From: Ardenticatenaceae bacterium
Lineage (GTDB): Bacteria > Chloroflexota > Anaerolineae > Promineifilales > Promineifilaceae
Direction of reading: 5' to 3'
Length of the DNA: 64,000 nucleotides
Assembly (NCBI GenBank): GCA_030065875.1
Contig: JASJCR010000014.1
Coordinates: 1 to 64,000 of the forward strand
In this document: positions 10,401 through 18,617 of the stretch, in pieces
How positions within the stretch are numbered: the first letter of the stretch is position 1
Layout of the letters: the number at the start of each line of letters is the position of its first letter
Program-made: the position numbers and the translations under genes
The notes under the pieces: generated by a model
The model's database searches: none
What the model was told of the DNA's origin: nothing
The model's input: only the letters and a program-made list of their open reading frames with translations

Positions 10401-10487
10401 GACGGTCTGCGCCTGCCGTTATTTGCTGCGGACGGTCAGCGGTTACAAAACGACCAAATTTTACTCCGTGAGGTTATCCTGCCTTGA
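7455..10487 (+). CDS. Large GT-C-like membrane protein (PTPS-related type) with C-terminal beta modules
   Basis: 1010 residues. The N-terminal ~600 residues are polytopic and start with a loop bearing HTADGPLHLFRLALLED, the acidic/His motif of the '6-pyruvoyl-tetrahydropterin synthase-related' membrane family, a GT-C-like group that has nothing to do with pterins. The C-terminal ~400 residues are soluble beta-sandwich repeats with the pattern 'PTSTW...G(S)Y.L.VGFY...G.RLPLF', which recurs in the genes at 10484 and 18618. The likely role is glycosyl transfer from a polyprenyl donor outside the membrane, with the sandwiches facing outward. It overlaps the next gene (TTG start inside its TGA), so translation is probably coupled. 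Donor and acceptor are unknown. Confidence 0.8.
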   Translation: MSAHQVTRKLSLFNWLRSNWDIPLLLVSVLGASWPILVHGWPHTADGPLHLFRLALLEDSIQEGILYPRWTPQLVLGFGYPLFHFYGPATYYVGILLKGVGLNDAQAILGTFIFLAAAAGLGMRALALDLFASRPETRRRWQGFIAAAAYLFAPYLLTNIYVRGAIAEVGAQALLPWIFWSFRRLIVHEQPERYFLPATIFLALLALTHNISLLFIPIALLVYLAVLMSRGRWYRLRWVVPAGLTALGLSAFFWLPVMMERGYLSDIAYQQARGFILDHSWNLETVLDWAWQFQYSSIPPFRLGVVQLLLAVGGFLLARRTDREWFYWLFLTILGGLGISQLAAPIWQSNNMLLAAQFPWRLLILVTPGAALFTAGILSPLKKPNLFIPSASVLTLVILLANWPSISWSGSMSTGDIKVHAGTVAQFEKEFGALGTSSSQEFMPRWVEQMDISSMIDPDLPRRSVKLLEVSPQAMIVNVSGDENTPLRWTDFYFPGKQVTLADGTILSTSPTTTAGLLTVDVPAGENVISLSVSRTPWQNISLGFTVISAAVLLGFAGYRLRSNWRWGVIGLLLIGGFFIVRTQASSAEIAFPSNEVRTNKIELLGYQIVQQDTLLEIFPYWYVHQKIDSFQPLWQLRAADDTIVTSLQHDPYYATGTNLTWPSGTIVDDAYLLPLPARLSAGTYNLEVRLSTDASILPIGVIELEETSPDIHAIAASSEAVFGNEISVTGFDLEVNHREVSAEPLPIVRAGDRLEYTLYWQAIQPPSGNFHGTVTLTDSNWRPVAQRDQHLGRLYNLPRLWHPDSLQPDSYRLQIPKDAPSGLYWPRLGVYTSDQGEINNLEVFDTAGNPLGGSHTLSPIKVVNAPNPQQSVDIDVKMGDFAALTGYDLSLPSTLEAGNPFTLTLNYASLGPAPLDYIRFVQLYSPEHGIIAQMDTNPQNGINPTSTWVNDEIVVDEVELTVAHTAPAGSYQLLVGFYNPADGLRLPLFAADGQRLQNDQILLREVILP

Positions 10488-12970
10488 GGCCTACCAGCAG
10501 CTCATCGCGGCTAATCTATTTTCTGCCGCTTATCGTCCTGATGACTCTGGCTGTATTCTTACGCGTCGATCAACTGGACCAGCTGCCGCCAGGCTTATAC
10601 GCCGATGAAGCTGTAAACGCTCTTGATGCGCTGCGCTTGATCAACGATGGTAATTTCGCGATATTTTATCCCGGCAACAACGGCCGGGAACCGCTGCACA
10701 TCTATTTTGAGGCACTGGCCCTGCTACTGTGGGGCAATCGTCCGTGGAGTCTAAGGCTGGCATCCGCTTTAATTGGCATTTTGTCCATACCGCTTTTTTA
10801 TCGTTTTGCAGGCGATCTTTTTCAGGAAAAAGGCAAAACTCTGGCCCATGCTGCTGGGGTAACAGCGATGGCTGGTATGGCCTTTCTGTATTGGCATCTC
10901 AGCTTGAGTCGAGTGGTCTTGCGAGCGATTTTTCTTCTGCCCCTGATGATCGCCGCTTACCTGCTGTTCTGGCGCGGTTGGCGGCAAAACAGACCGTGGC
11001 TCTTTGTCGGTTCAGGTATTGCCCTTGGGCTAAGCCAATACACCTATCTACCCGCTCGGCTGCTGCCGCTTCCGCTGATTCTATTTGCCGCCATCCAATC
11101 ACTGGTTGAATGGCGCAAGAAAAAATTGCCCTTTAAAAGCCTGCTGCAACGGCCGCAAATTTACGGGCTGTTAATCGTCGGTGGGGTCTCATTTCTTCTT
11201 TTTGCTCCACTCGCCATTTACTTTACCAATCATCCAAACTTTTTTCTGCAGCGCGTCAGTTCGGCAACCATCGGGCAGGAGAATGAGCCGGCTGCAGCCG
11301 CCATGACCACCATTTTTGATGGAAACGCCCGTAAGGTGCTGGCCATGTTCTCTTTCCAGGGCGATTTGAACGGCCGCCACAACCTGCCCGGCCGGCCGGT
11401 TTTTGATTTTGTTTCCTCCATCCTCTTCTTCATTGGGCTGCTGGTGGCCCTGACCGGCATCAAAAAACCCCGCCATCAATTTATTCTTCTGTGGCTGGCG
11501 GTCATGTTAACCCCCACTTTGTTGAGCACCGAAGCCCCCCATTTCTTAAGGGCGGTTGGGGCGCTGCCCCCCATTCTCCTGCTTCTAACAAGCGGGATGA
11601 TATTTTTGATCGACCGCTTAAAGATTTGGGTCGGAGAAAGATGGAGCCTGTCGGCCGCCATTCTGATTGGCGCGTATTGTCTACTGACATTTATTATTTC
11701 CTACAACGATTACTTTCATCGCTGGCCGCAGGTCGCGGACCTCAACGAGTCTTTTAGCCTGGGAGAAGTTGAATTAGCCCAAAGGGCGTTAACTTTGATC
11801 GAAGAAAAAGATGTGGCGGTCCCTTTGCGGCTGCTGGCTCATCCAACCTTTCAATATTTTGTCTTTCCGGAATTTGACAAGGTGGCGCTGGTAGATAACA
11901 GGCAGGTGGAAAAGCCGGCTGCCCTTATCGGTGTCCAAAGTGAATTTATGGACCCGGCCGTGGTTATCCTGTCAGGCAATGATGGAGAAACCGGTCAAAT
12001 TTATGTTCCCCAGCTTTTAGATGAAGCAGCCGCGGCAAACCTAATTGATACCGGTGCTTATGAAATCGATTCATTTAATCAAGTCCTCCATCCCTTTAAT
12101 CAACCTTTTCAGGCGGCAGAGAAAAACTTTGGCAACCAGATCGCTCTGACCGGCTACCATCTAACCCCTCACTATCTTCAACCGGGAAAAAGCACGGCGA
12201 AATTGGTCCTCGAATGGCAAAGTCTGGCCAGGTTAAGCGATGATTATCTGCTCTTTGTGCACCTGATTTCTGTTGACGGGGGAAAAATCGCCCAAGAAGA
12301 TCGTTATCCGCTGGCCGGTGCTTTTCCAACCAGCACCTGGCAGGCAGGCGAACGGTTTTTCGACGCCTACTATTTTCCCATTCCGGCCGATGTGCCGCCG
12401 GGTAAATACCGGTTTGATATCGGTTGGTTAAACATCGCCACCGGTCAACGCCTCCCGCTGTTTGAAAACGGCGCCCCCCTTGAACTCGATCACGCGGTGA
12501 TCGGGGCGCTGACGGTGCCCGATCTCTCGTTGGCTGATCAACCTCCGGAGAAAGCGGCGGCCGTCTCATTCGGTGAGCCAAAGCTAATTGAATTATCCGG
12601 GTTTACCCTGGACAAAACCCGTTTGGCCGAAGAAGGAATTTTCGCTTTGCAGCTCCATTGGCACACCCCAGATGGGGTTCCCCTCGATTACACCGCCTTT
12701 GTCCACGTGCTCAACGAAGCGGGTGAGCTGGTGGCCCAGAGCGACAAGGTGCCGGGTCAAGGGCGGTTCCCAACCTCGCTGTGGTTTCCTGGCGAAACGG
12801 TAATCGATACGCATCAGATTCAGCTGCCTCCCCCCCCTGGCCAGACGGAAAATTATGTTATCGCCGTGGGCTTCTATTACTGGCCGACTGGGGAACGGCT
12901 GCCGGTTTTTGATGATCAGCCGGAGGGGCCATCAGACTTCTATACCATCACCACACTCTCAAATGAATAA
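10484..12970 (+). CDS. GT39/ArnT-like membrane glycosyltransferase with two FVHL beta modules
   Basis: 828 residues. Polytopic N-terminal half with the external-loop motif PPGLYADEAVNALDALRL; the adjacent Asp-Glu is the metal/catalytic acidic pair of the protein-mannosyltransferase/ArnT (GT-C) group. The C-terminal third holds two copies of a ~110-residue beta-sandwich: one around 'LLFVHLISVDGGKIAQED', one around 'TAFVHVLNEAGELVAQSD'. Each continues into PTS.W..GE and ends in G.RLP.F. The start is TTG, overlapping the previous stop as TTGA, with GTGAGG about 12 bases upstream; no nearer in-frame ATG is convincing. It is probably co-transcribed with the upstream gene. Substrates are unknown; surface glycan or protein O-glycosylation is inferred. 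Confidence 0.83.
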   Translation: MRPTSSSSRLIYFLPLIVLMTLAVFLRVDQLDQLPPGLYADEAVNALDALRLINDGNFAIFYPGNNGREPLHIYFEALALLLWGNRPWSLRLASALIGILSIPLFYRFAGDLFQEKGKTLAHAAGVTAMAGMAFLYWHLSLSRVVLRAIFLLPLMIAAYLLFWRGWRQNRPWLFVGSGIALGLSQYTYLPARLLPLPLILFAAIQSLVEWRKKKLPFKSLLQRPQIYGLLIVGGVSFLLFAPLAIYFTNHPNFFLQRVSSATIGQENEPAAAAMTTIFDGNARKVLAMFSFQGDLNGRHNLPGRPVFDFVSSILFFIGLLVALTGIKKPRHQFILLWLAVMLTPTLLSTEAPHFLRAVGALPPILLLLTSGMIFLIDRLKIWVGERWSLSAAILIGAYCLLTFIISYNDYFHRWPQVADLNESFSLGEVELAQRALTLIEEKDVAVPLRLLAHPTFQYFVFPEFDKVALVDNRQVEKPAALIGVQSEFMDPAVVILSGNDGETGQIYVPQLLDEAAAANLIDTGAYEIDSFNQVLHPFNQPFQAAEKNFGNQIALTGYHLTPHYLQPGKSTAKLVLEWQSLARLSDDYLLFVHLISVDGGKIAQEDRYPLAGAFPTSTWQAGERFFDAYYFPIPADVPPGKYRFDIGWLNIATGQRLPLFENGAPLELDHAVIGALTVPDLSLADQPPEKAAAVSFGEPKLIELSGFTLDKTRLAEEGIFALQLHWHTPDGVPLDYTAFVHVLNEAGELVAQSDKVPGQGRFPTSLWFPGETVIDTHQIQLPPPPGQTENYVIAVGFYYWPTGERLPVFDDQPEGPSDFYTITTLSNE

Positions 12971-13067
12971 CCCTGGCTGCTATCTTGATCTGCCGATAAA
13001 TGATGAAGTTTTAAAATTTACTTGGTCATGGCTTCCTGAGCTGCGGCAAATCGCAAGTTGCCAATCA

Positions 13068-13097
13068 CCTGTCATTCTGAGCGAAGCGAAGAATCTC
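13068..13097. repeat. Dispersed repeat (CATTCTGAGCGAAGCGAAG family)
   Basis: CCTGTCATTCTGAGCGAAGC begins a 30-base element that is the reverse complement of the copy at 84-113 with a few changes. Further copies are at 45102-45130 and 45209-45248. It lies between the convergent GT39-like and MocR-type genes. Confidence 0.75.
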
Positions 13098-13165
13098 CCC
13101 AAGCTTCAGTGAAAAAGAGGTCCTTTGAGTAGGGGCAAACCCAGGCAAACAACCTTACCTTCATA

Positions 13166-14665
13166 TTAATTAACAGAATTCTTCACGGCACTCAGAATTC
13201 GGCCGATTTTGGCCACCGCGGATCGGATGATCGGTTCAGGCACGGCCGCGTATCCCAACACCAGCCCCCCACGATCGAGAGGGGTCAAGCTGTAATCAGA
13301 GAGAGGTGGAGCATCTAGGCCATTTTCTTTTAGCACAGCCGAAATTTCACCATCATCCACACCTGGAGGCAGCCAACCCAACAAGTGCAGACCGGCCGGT
13401 GAAGGAGACACCTCGAGAAAATGATCACAGGATTTCCCAATCGCATCGATTAACGCCTGCTGACGGGCGGCGTATAGCTGGCGCATACGGCGGATGTGGC
13501 GCAAAAAGTGTCCTTCGCGAATAAAATCGTTCAACACCAGCTGCACCATCATTTCTGATCCGCGATCGATGCTGTTGCGCGCGGCCGCCCACAGCCTGCT
13601 CAATCCGGCCGGCAGAATTTGATACCCCAGCCGCAATCCCGGAAACATCACTTTGCTAAACGTGCCAATATAAATCACCCGGCCGTGTGTATCTAAACCC
13701 TGCAAAGAAGCCAGCGGCCGGCCGGTATAACGATACTCGCTGTCATAATCATCCTCCAAAATGATTGCATCAACGTGCTGCGCCCATTCCAGAAGCTGTA
13801 TGCGGCGGCTCAACGCCAGCGTGCCCCCAACCGGATATTGATGTGAGGGAGTCACGTAAATCAGCCGCGGCTTGGGGCACAGCCGTATCCCTGCCTCCAC
13901 ATCAACCCCATCACCATCCACCGGAACCGGCACCAGTTCCAGCCCGGCCGCCTCAAACGCGCTTCGTGCCCCCACGTAGCCTGGGTTTTCCAACCACACT
14001 TCCTCTCCAGGTTGAGTAAGGAGCTGAGCGCTTAAGTAAAGCGCCTGCTGAGACCCGGCGGTCATGACAACTTGCTCGGCCGTGCACCGCACCCCGCGCG
14101 AGAGGCGCACGTGGTCGGCAATCGCCTCGCGCAGCGGGAAATAACCGGCCGGGTCATAATATCCCAAATAATCTGTGGGTGGGTTTTTCAGATGGCGCTG
14201 CCATAATTTTCGCCAAATTTCCATTGGAAAAGCGGCCATATCCGGCAAACCGGGGCGAAACGGTATCGGCCGGAAATCTTCACGGTAGCGGTATTTGCTC
14301 AGCAAACGGCCGCGGTTTGAGAGCTGAAACGACCTCGTTTGGGGGGCTTCCTTGCGGATTTTGTCTTCATTTGAGACCGTGAGCATCAACTCTGGCAGCA
14401 TGTCACTGACAAACGTCCCCCGGCCGGTTTGGCCGCTCACATACCCTTCCGCCTTTAGTTGAGCGATCGCTTCGACAACGGTGCTGCGCGACAAACCAAG
14501 TTCACCGCTTAGAATTCGCGTGGCGGGCAGTTGAGATCCTGGTGGCAGCTGTCCGGACAAAATATAACGCCTGACTTCATGATACAGCTGGCGGTGCAGC
14601 GGCTGATCCGCCTGGCGGTCAAGTTTTAAACCCGACAAGGTAACCGGTTTGTTTTTATTCTGCAT
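13166..14665 (-). CDS. MocR/PdxR-type GntR regulator with aminotransferase domain
   Basis: 499 residues from the ATG at 14665. The N-terminal GntR-type winged helix (QPLHRQLYHEVRRYILSGQL ... LGLSRSTVVEAIAQLKAEGY) is fused to a fold-type I aminotransferase-like domain. The PLP-binding Lys sits in YIGTFSKVMFPGLRLGY and a PLP-phosphate Asp in LEDDYDSEYRY. Such proteins usually sense PLP or related ligands and control divergent genes; PdxR controls PLP synthesis. It faces a PNPOx-fold gene across ~200 bp, a common arrangement. An upstream TTG (14725) could add 20 residues, but a candidate promoter (TGCCAA/GATATA on the + strand, 14696-14701 and 14674-14679) falls downstream of that TTG and would give a nearly leaderless message starting at the ATG. 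The effector is unknown. Confidence 0.9.
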   Translation of the reverse strand: MQNKNKPVTLSGLKLDRQADQPLHRQLYHEVRRYILSGQLPPGSQLPATRILSGELGLSRSTVVEAIAQLKAEGYVSGQTGRGTFVSDMLPELMLTVSNEDKIRKEAPQTRSFQLSNRGRLLSKYRYREDFRPIPFRPGLPDMAAFPMEIWRKLWQRHLKNPPTDYLGYYDPAGYFPLREAIADHVRLSRGVRCTAEQVVMTAGSQQALYLSAQLLTQPGEEVWLENPGYVGARSAFEAAGLELVPVPVDGDGVDVEAGIRLCPKPRLIYVTPSHQYPVGGTLALSRRIQLLEWAQHVDAIILEDDYDSEYRYTGRPLASLQGLDTHGRVIYIGTFSKVMFPGLRLGYQILPAGLSRLWAAARNSIDRGSEMMVQLVLNDFIREGHFLRHIRRMRQLYAARQQALIDAIGKSCDHFLEVSPSPAGLHLLGWLPPGVDDGEISAVLKENGLDAPPLSDYSLTPLDRGGLVLGYAAVPEPIIRSAVAKIGRILSAVKNSVN

Positions 14666-14673
14666 AGGACAAG

Positions 14674-14726
14674 GATATATTGGTATGCTCGTTTTTGCCA
14701 AAATTGGATCTTGAAGGAAAACCAAT
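14674..14726. promoter_or_regulatory. Divergent MocR promoter/operator candidate
   Basis: Reading the minus strand, TTGGCA (14701-14696) and TATATC (14679-14674) are spaced by 16 bases and would start transcription about two bases before the ATG at 14665. Overlapping it is an interrupted inverted repeat, ATTGG at about 14703-14707 and CCAAT at 14722-14726, plus the short palindrome CCAAAATTGG at 14698-14707. These are plausible regulator sites, but the assignment is tentative. Confidence 0.35.
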
Positions 14727-14862
14727 CTGAATTAAAATGATGGCAGTTCACAATCGCAGCCTAGGATTTTGATGGCGGAGAACACGGAGAAATCTCTGCG
14801 CCATCCGTTTCTCTGCGGTGAGTTAACTTTTTAGTAACCAGTACGAATCAAAAAGGTGAAAC

Positions 14863-15525
14863 ATGACCACACACGAGTATGAAAAAACCCCCCTCAATCG
14901 TATCAAAAGGCTCCCCAAACGGGGCGCTTATGATGCCCAAAGCATTTTCTCCATCGTTGATGACTCCCTAACCTGTCATGTAGGCTTTGTGGACCACGGC
15001 CGGGCCGTCGTTATTCCCACGATCCATGCTCGTGATGGTGAGAACATTTTGCTCCATGGCTCCAGCAAAAGCCGCATGATCCAGCACGTGGCGGCCGGCC
15101 ACGAAGTTTGCATCACGGTCACCCACGTTGACGGGTTGGTCTTGGCCCGCAGCGTTTTTCACCATTCGATGAACTACCGCTCGGCCGTGATTTTCGGCAG
15201 CGGTCATCTCATCGAAGATAAAGATGAAAAAATGAAGGCCCTGGAAATATTTACCGAGAAACTCATTCCCGGCCGTTGGGATGACGCCCGACAGCCGGCC
15301 ACAAACGAGTTAAAAGCCACAAAAATCGTCTCCATCCCGATCGACCTGGCCTCCGCCAAGGTCCGCACCGGCCCCCCAGGAGACGATGATGAGGATTACG
15401 AGCTTGATGTTTGGGCTGGTATCCTCCCCATTCGCACGGTTTTTGGCGAATTAGAGGCTGATCCCCTTCTCAACAAAGGAATCTCACCACCCCAATATCT
15501 GCTGGATTACGCAAACGGGAAATAA
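14863..15525 (+). CDS. PNPOx-fold flavin-nucleotide-binding protein
   Basis: 220 residues of the pyridoxamine 5'-phosphate oxidase-like split-barrel family (Pfam 'Pyridox_ox_2', NimA-related). Features seen: GAYDAQSIFSIVDDSLTCHVGFV near the N-terminus, a basic SSKSRM segment typical of FMN-phosphate binding, HEVCITVTHVDGLVLARSVFHHSMNYRSAVIFG in the core, and a dimer-forming C-terminus. True PdxH enzymes are organised differently, so this is probably an FMN- or heme-binding oxidoreductase rather than PLP synthase. AAGGTG lies 8 bases before the ATG. It sits between the MocR-type regulator and IDO; the gap to IDO is 77 bp and holds a short tandem repeat. The physiological substrate is unknown. 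Confidence 0.85.
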   Translation: MTTHEYEKTPLNRIKRLPKRGAYDAQSIFSIVDDSLTCHVGFVDHGRAVVIPTIHARDGENILLHGSSKSRMIQHVAAGHEVCITVTHVDGLVLARSVFHHSMNYRSAVIFGSGHLIEDKDEKMKALEIFTEKLIPGRWDDARQPATNELKATKIVSIPIDLASAKVRTGPPGDDDEDYELDVWAGILPIRTVFGELEADPLLNKGISPPQYLLDYANGK

Positions 15526-15534
15526 GAAAAGAGA

Positions 15535-15562
15535 AGAGAGACAAGAGACAAGAGACAAGAAA
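15535..15562. repeat. Short tandem repeat (AGACAAG units) before IDO
   Basis: Several tandem copies of the 7-base unit AGACAAG precede the IDO start, and no Shine-Dalgarno sequence is visible there. Similar low-complexity tracts lie before other starts (about 45395-45428 and 27600-27650). Confidence 0.6.
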
Positions 15563-15602
15563 TAATATACCATTAAACCAATATACCAATAACCAATTGT
15601 CA

Positions 15603-16727
15603 ATGAATCTCTCCACCTACAACATCGACCCAAACCGTGGATTTGTACCGGCCGAAGACCCTTTGATCCGGCTGCCTGAGCCGTTTGCCGAATGGGATCG
15701 CCTATCAGCTGAGCTGCCCTACCTGCTGCTCACCGGTCAGGTCAGATCCAGACTTAAAGATCTGCAGGCGCCGGATCTAAATTTGCTGCAAAGCCCGGCG
15801 GAGCTTGAGCGGGCGATGTTAATCATCTCTGCTTTGGGGATGGCCTACGTGTGGGGTGGCCCCACCCCGATCACTCGTCTACCGGCCCCGATCGCCGTCC
15901 CCTGGTTCGCCATAAGCGAAAAGGTCGGCCGCCCGCCAATCATCGCGCACGCCTCGGCCGTGCTCAACAATTGGCGACGGGTCGATCCGAATGGACCAAT
16001 ATCCGCTGATAATCTGGCGTGTACCCAGCATTTTTTAGGTGGTATGGATGAACAGTGGTTTTTTACCTCAACCACGGCCCTAGAAGTGATTGGCGCGGCC
16101 GCGCTCAAGCCGCTAGTCGAGGTCAAAAAAGCGATTGAAGCGAAAAGTCATTCATTTATCGTTGAACAGCTCACGTTTATCGCCGGAGTTTTTGAAAAAG
16201 TCATTGCCGCTTTAGAGCGGGTTTACGAGCGTTGTGATCCCCACATTTTTTACGTGCGGGTCCGCCCTTTTCTAGCCGGCTGGGACAAAGATGGGCTCAT
16301 TTTTGAGGGGGTTAGCGATGAGCCATTTAAGCTTCACGGGGGTAGTGCTGCCCAAAGCTCGTTAATTCAGGCGTTTGACGCCGGTTTGGGTATCGAGCAT
16401 TTACATCCGGAAACCCGGCCGTTTCTAAATTTAATGCGTCGCTACATGCCGCCGGCCCATCGCCGCTTTGTTGAAGATTTAGCCAAAGGACCTTCCCTTT
16501 TTGCCTATGCCAAACAACATCAAAACGACCAGCCGGCAGTGCGTGATCGATTTAACCACTGTATCGATTTGCTCGATCAATTTCGGCAAAAACATATGGA
16601 AATTGCCGTACGCTATATCCTTCATCAAAGCAAAGAGGGCGAAAAAGGCGGATTGGGCACAGGGGGCACCAGTTTTGTGCCGTTTTTAAGTGAAGCCCGC
16701 AAAGAAACCCGCACCAAAAAAATCTAA
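15603..16727 (+). CDS. Indoleamine 2,3-dioxygenase family protein
   Basis: 374 residues, full length for the heme dioxygenase IDO family, which opens the indole ring of tryptophan with O2 to give N-formylkynurenine. Family landmarks in order: MAYVWGG, APIAVPWFAISEKVGRPPI, LNNWRRVDPNGP, RVRPFLAGWDKDGLIFEGV, GGSAAQSSL, MRRYMPPAHRRF and the C-terminal GTGGTSFVPFL loop. His331 in QKHMEIAVRYIL aligns with the proximal heme ligand of mammalian IDO1. I chose the ATG at 15603 over the TTG at 15597; no clear ribosome-binding site is visible. The next genes are an FMN reductase and a class V aminotransferase; kynurenine formamidase and kynureninase are absent locally. Family membership is very likely; tryptophan as the true substrate is inferred, since some bacterial IDO homologues have low activity. 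Confidence 0.93.
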   Translation: MNLSTYNIDPNRGFVPAEDPLIRLPEPFAEWDRLSAELPYLLLTGQVRSRLKDLQAPDLNLLQSPAELERAMLIISALGMAYVWGGPTPITRLPAPIAVPWFAISEKVGRPPIIAHASAVLNNWRRVDPNGPISADNLACTQHFLGGMDEQWFFTSTTALEVIGAAALKPLVEVKKAIEAKSHSFIVEQLTFIAGVFEKVIAALERVYERCDPHIFYVRVRPFLAGWDKDGLIFEGVSDEPFKLHGGSAAQSSLIQAFDAGLGIEHLHPETRPFLNLMRRYMPPAHRRFVEDLAKGPSLFAYAKQHQNDQPAVRDRFNHCIDLLDQFRQKHMEIAVRYILHQSKEGEKGGLGTGGTSFVPFLSEARKETRTKKI

Positions 16728-16816
16728 ACAATACACAAGCGTTCCTGCCTGAAAGGTTTCTCGTTCGCTAGAATAGCTACCAAACACGTTTTTGAAATAG
16801 CAAATTGAGCAAAAAG

Positions 16817-17368
16817 ATGAGCAAAACAGTTAAAGTTCTGGCGATTGTTGGCAGCCTGCGCAAAGATTCATTAAATCGAGTGTTGGTGGAAACCGCGGCC
16901 GAAGTGGCTCCGGCAGAAATGGACATCCTCATTTATCCGCTGAACGACCTCCCGATGTACGATTGGGACCTCGAGCAGGAAGGGATGCCCCAAGAGGTGG
17001 TTGAGTTTCATCAGGCGATCGACGCTACAGATGCGATGATCCTGGCGACTCCTGAATATAACGGCTCCTACTCGGGAGTCATTAAAAATGCGATCGACTG
17101 GGCCTCCAGGGGAAGCAGCCGTCTGGCCAAACGGCCGGTGGTGACCATGGGTGGCTCTCCCGGCTCGCTTGGCGGGACCAAAGCGCAAGAACATTTGCGC
17201 TCTGTCTGCCTCCATCGCGGCATGTATTTGCTGCCTTCGCCCACGGTTGCCGTGCCGCACTTTAATAAAAAAATTGAAGACGGCCACCTTATCGATGAAA
17301 AAACGAAGGAATTTATCGGAGTGCAAATGGCCGCGTTTTACGATTGGATTTTAAGATTACAATCATAA
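16817..17368 (+). CDS. NADPH-dependent FMN reductase (ChrR/azoreductase-like)
   Basis: 183 residues of the flavodoxin-fold NADPH-dependent FMN reductase family (PF03358-like). The FMN-phosphate loop is GSLRKDSLNRVL near residue 15, the isoalloxazine loop is TPEYNGSYSGVIKNAIDW, and GGSPGSLGGTKAQEHLR is the usual second flavin contact. It should reduce flavins, quinones or azo/chromate-type acceptors in the cytosol. ATG at 16817 is preferred over TTG at 16805. It is 89 bp downstream of IDO; a role in supplying reduced flavin or an electron donor to the neighbouring heme/flavin proteins is possible but only contextual. Confidence 0.9.
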   Translation: MSKTVKVLAIVGSLRKDSLNRVLVETAAEVAPAEMDILIYPLNDLPMYDWDLEQEGMPQEVVEFHQAIDATDAMILATPEYNGSYSGVIKNAIDWASRGSSRLAKRPVVTMGGSPGSLGGTKAQEHLRSVCLHRGMYLLPSPTVAVPHFNKKIEDGHLIDEKTKEFIGVQMAAFYDWILRLQS

Positions 17369-17473
17369 TGTTGTCCGTCCTCTTTCTTCCTCAAACGGCT
17401 ATCGGGAAGATAAATTTTGATTGCCTCCACGGCCATTCTGCGAGAAAATCCCTAAAAGTTTAAGGAGATAGAG

Positions 17474-18601
17474 ATGCCAGGATTACTCCCCCATATTGAC
17501 CCTGATGGTCTGCTTGAATATTCAGTTGTTTACACCGATCGGGCCCTAAACCACATGTCCCTCTCATTTCAGCAGGTGATGAATGATATTTCAGCCACGC
17601 TGAAAAAAGTGTACAACGCACATGCCGTGGCCGTTGTGCCCGGCAGCGGCACCTTTGGTATGGAAGCGGTGGCCCGTCAATTCGCCTCAAATCGCAAATG
17701 CCTGGTCATTCGCAACGGCTGGTTTAGCTACCGCTGGACCCAAATCTTTGACATGGGAAACATTCCGGCCGCGTCGGTTGTGCTCAAAGCTCGGCGCGTC
17801 AAAGAAGAGCATCATGCTCCTTTTGCCCCACCGGCAATCGCAGAGGTTGTGGAAACGATAAAAAAAGAAAAGCCGGATGTTGTTTTTGCTCCGCACGTGG
17901 AAACCTCTGCCGGGATGATCTTGCCTGATGAATATCTCAAGGCGGTCTCGGAAGCGGTGCACAGCGTGGGCGGGATGTTTGTCCTCGACTGTATCGCTTC
18001 GGGAACCATCTGGGTAGACATGAAGGCCTGTGGTGTCGATGTGTTAATTAGCGCCCCTCAAAAAGGGTGGAGCGGTTCTCCATCGAGCGGTCTGGTGATG
18101 ATGAGCGAGCTGGCGCGGGAAAGGATCGATGAAACAACAAGCTCCAGCTTTGCCTGTGATTTGCGCAAATGGCTGCAAATCATGGAAACGTATGAAAATG
18201 GCGGGCACGCATATCACGCCACCATGCCGACCGATGCTTTAACGAATTTCCGCGACGTCATGAAAGAGGCGGAAGCGTATGGTTTTGACAAGGTCTGTAT
18301 GGAGCAGCAGGAGCTTGGGGAGAAAATCCGGGCCTTACTGGAAAGCAAAGGGTTTAAAAGCGTTGCTGCTGAAGGGTACAAAGCCCCTGGGGTGGTTGTG
18401 AGCTACACGGATGATCCAGAGATCCACAACGGGAAAAAATTTAAGCAGGCTGGGATTCAAATTGCGGCTGGGGTACCTCTGAAATGCGATGAACCGGCCG
18501 ATTTTCGCACTTTTCGCCTCGGCTTATTTGGGCTGGACAAACTGCACAACGTGGATCGAACGGTCGAAACGCTGGCCAAAGCGATTGATCAATTTTGCTA
18601 G
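17474..18601 (+). CDS. Class V aminotransferase (alanine-glyoxylate/HKT type)
   Basis: 375 residues of fold-type I, class V PLP enzymes. The PLP lysine is Lys197 in ISAPQKGWSG; PGSGTFGMEAV (near residue 55) and the VLDCIASGTI segment contact PLP in this family. GGAGATAGAG lies directly before the ATG, a strong ribosome-binding site. Closest-looking relatives are alanine-glyoxylate, serine-glyoxylate and serine-pyruvate aminotransferases. Insect 3-hydroxykynurenine transaminases belong to the same branch, which makes kynurenine a conceivable amino donor next to IDO, though this is inference. The downstream GT-C-like gene starts 17 bp later and may be co-transcribed. Confidence 0.9.
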   Translation: MPGLLPHIDPDGLLEYSVVYTDRALNHMSLSFQQVMNDISATLKKVYNAHAVAVVPGSGTFGMEAVARQFASNRKCLVIRNGWFSYRWTQIFDMGNIPAASVVLKARRVKEEHHAPFAPPAIAEVVETIKKEKPDVVFAPHVETSAGMILPDEYLKAVSEAVHSVGGMFVLDCIASGTIWVDMKACGVDVLISAPQKGWSGSPSSGLVMMSELARERIDETTSSSFACDLRKWLQIMETYENGGHAYHATMPTDALTNFRDVMKEAEAYGFDKVCMEQQELGEKIRALLESKGFKSVAAEGYKAPGVVVSYTDDPEIHNGKKFKQAGIQIAAGVPLKCDEPADFRTFRLGLFGLDKLHNVDRTVETLAKAIDQFC

Positions 18602-18617
18602 AAGCTGATACGATCGT

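Noticed and set aside
13166-14725. MocR-type gene starting at TTG 14725
   Set aside because: The extra 20 residues lack family similarity and would lie upstream of the best promoter candidate; ATG 14665 preferred.
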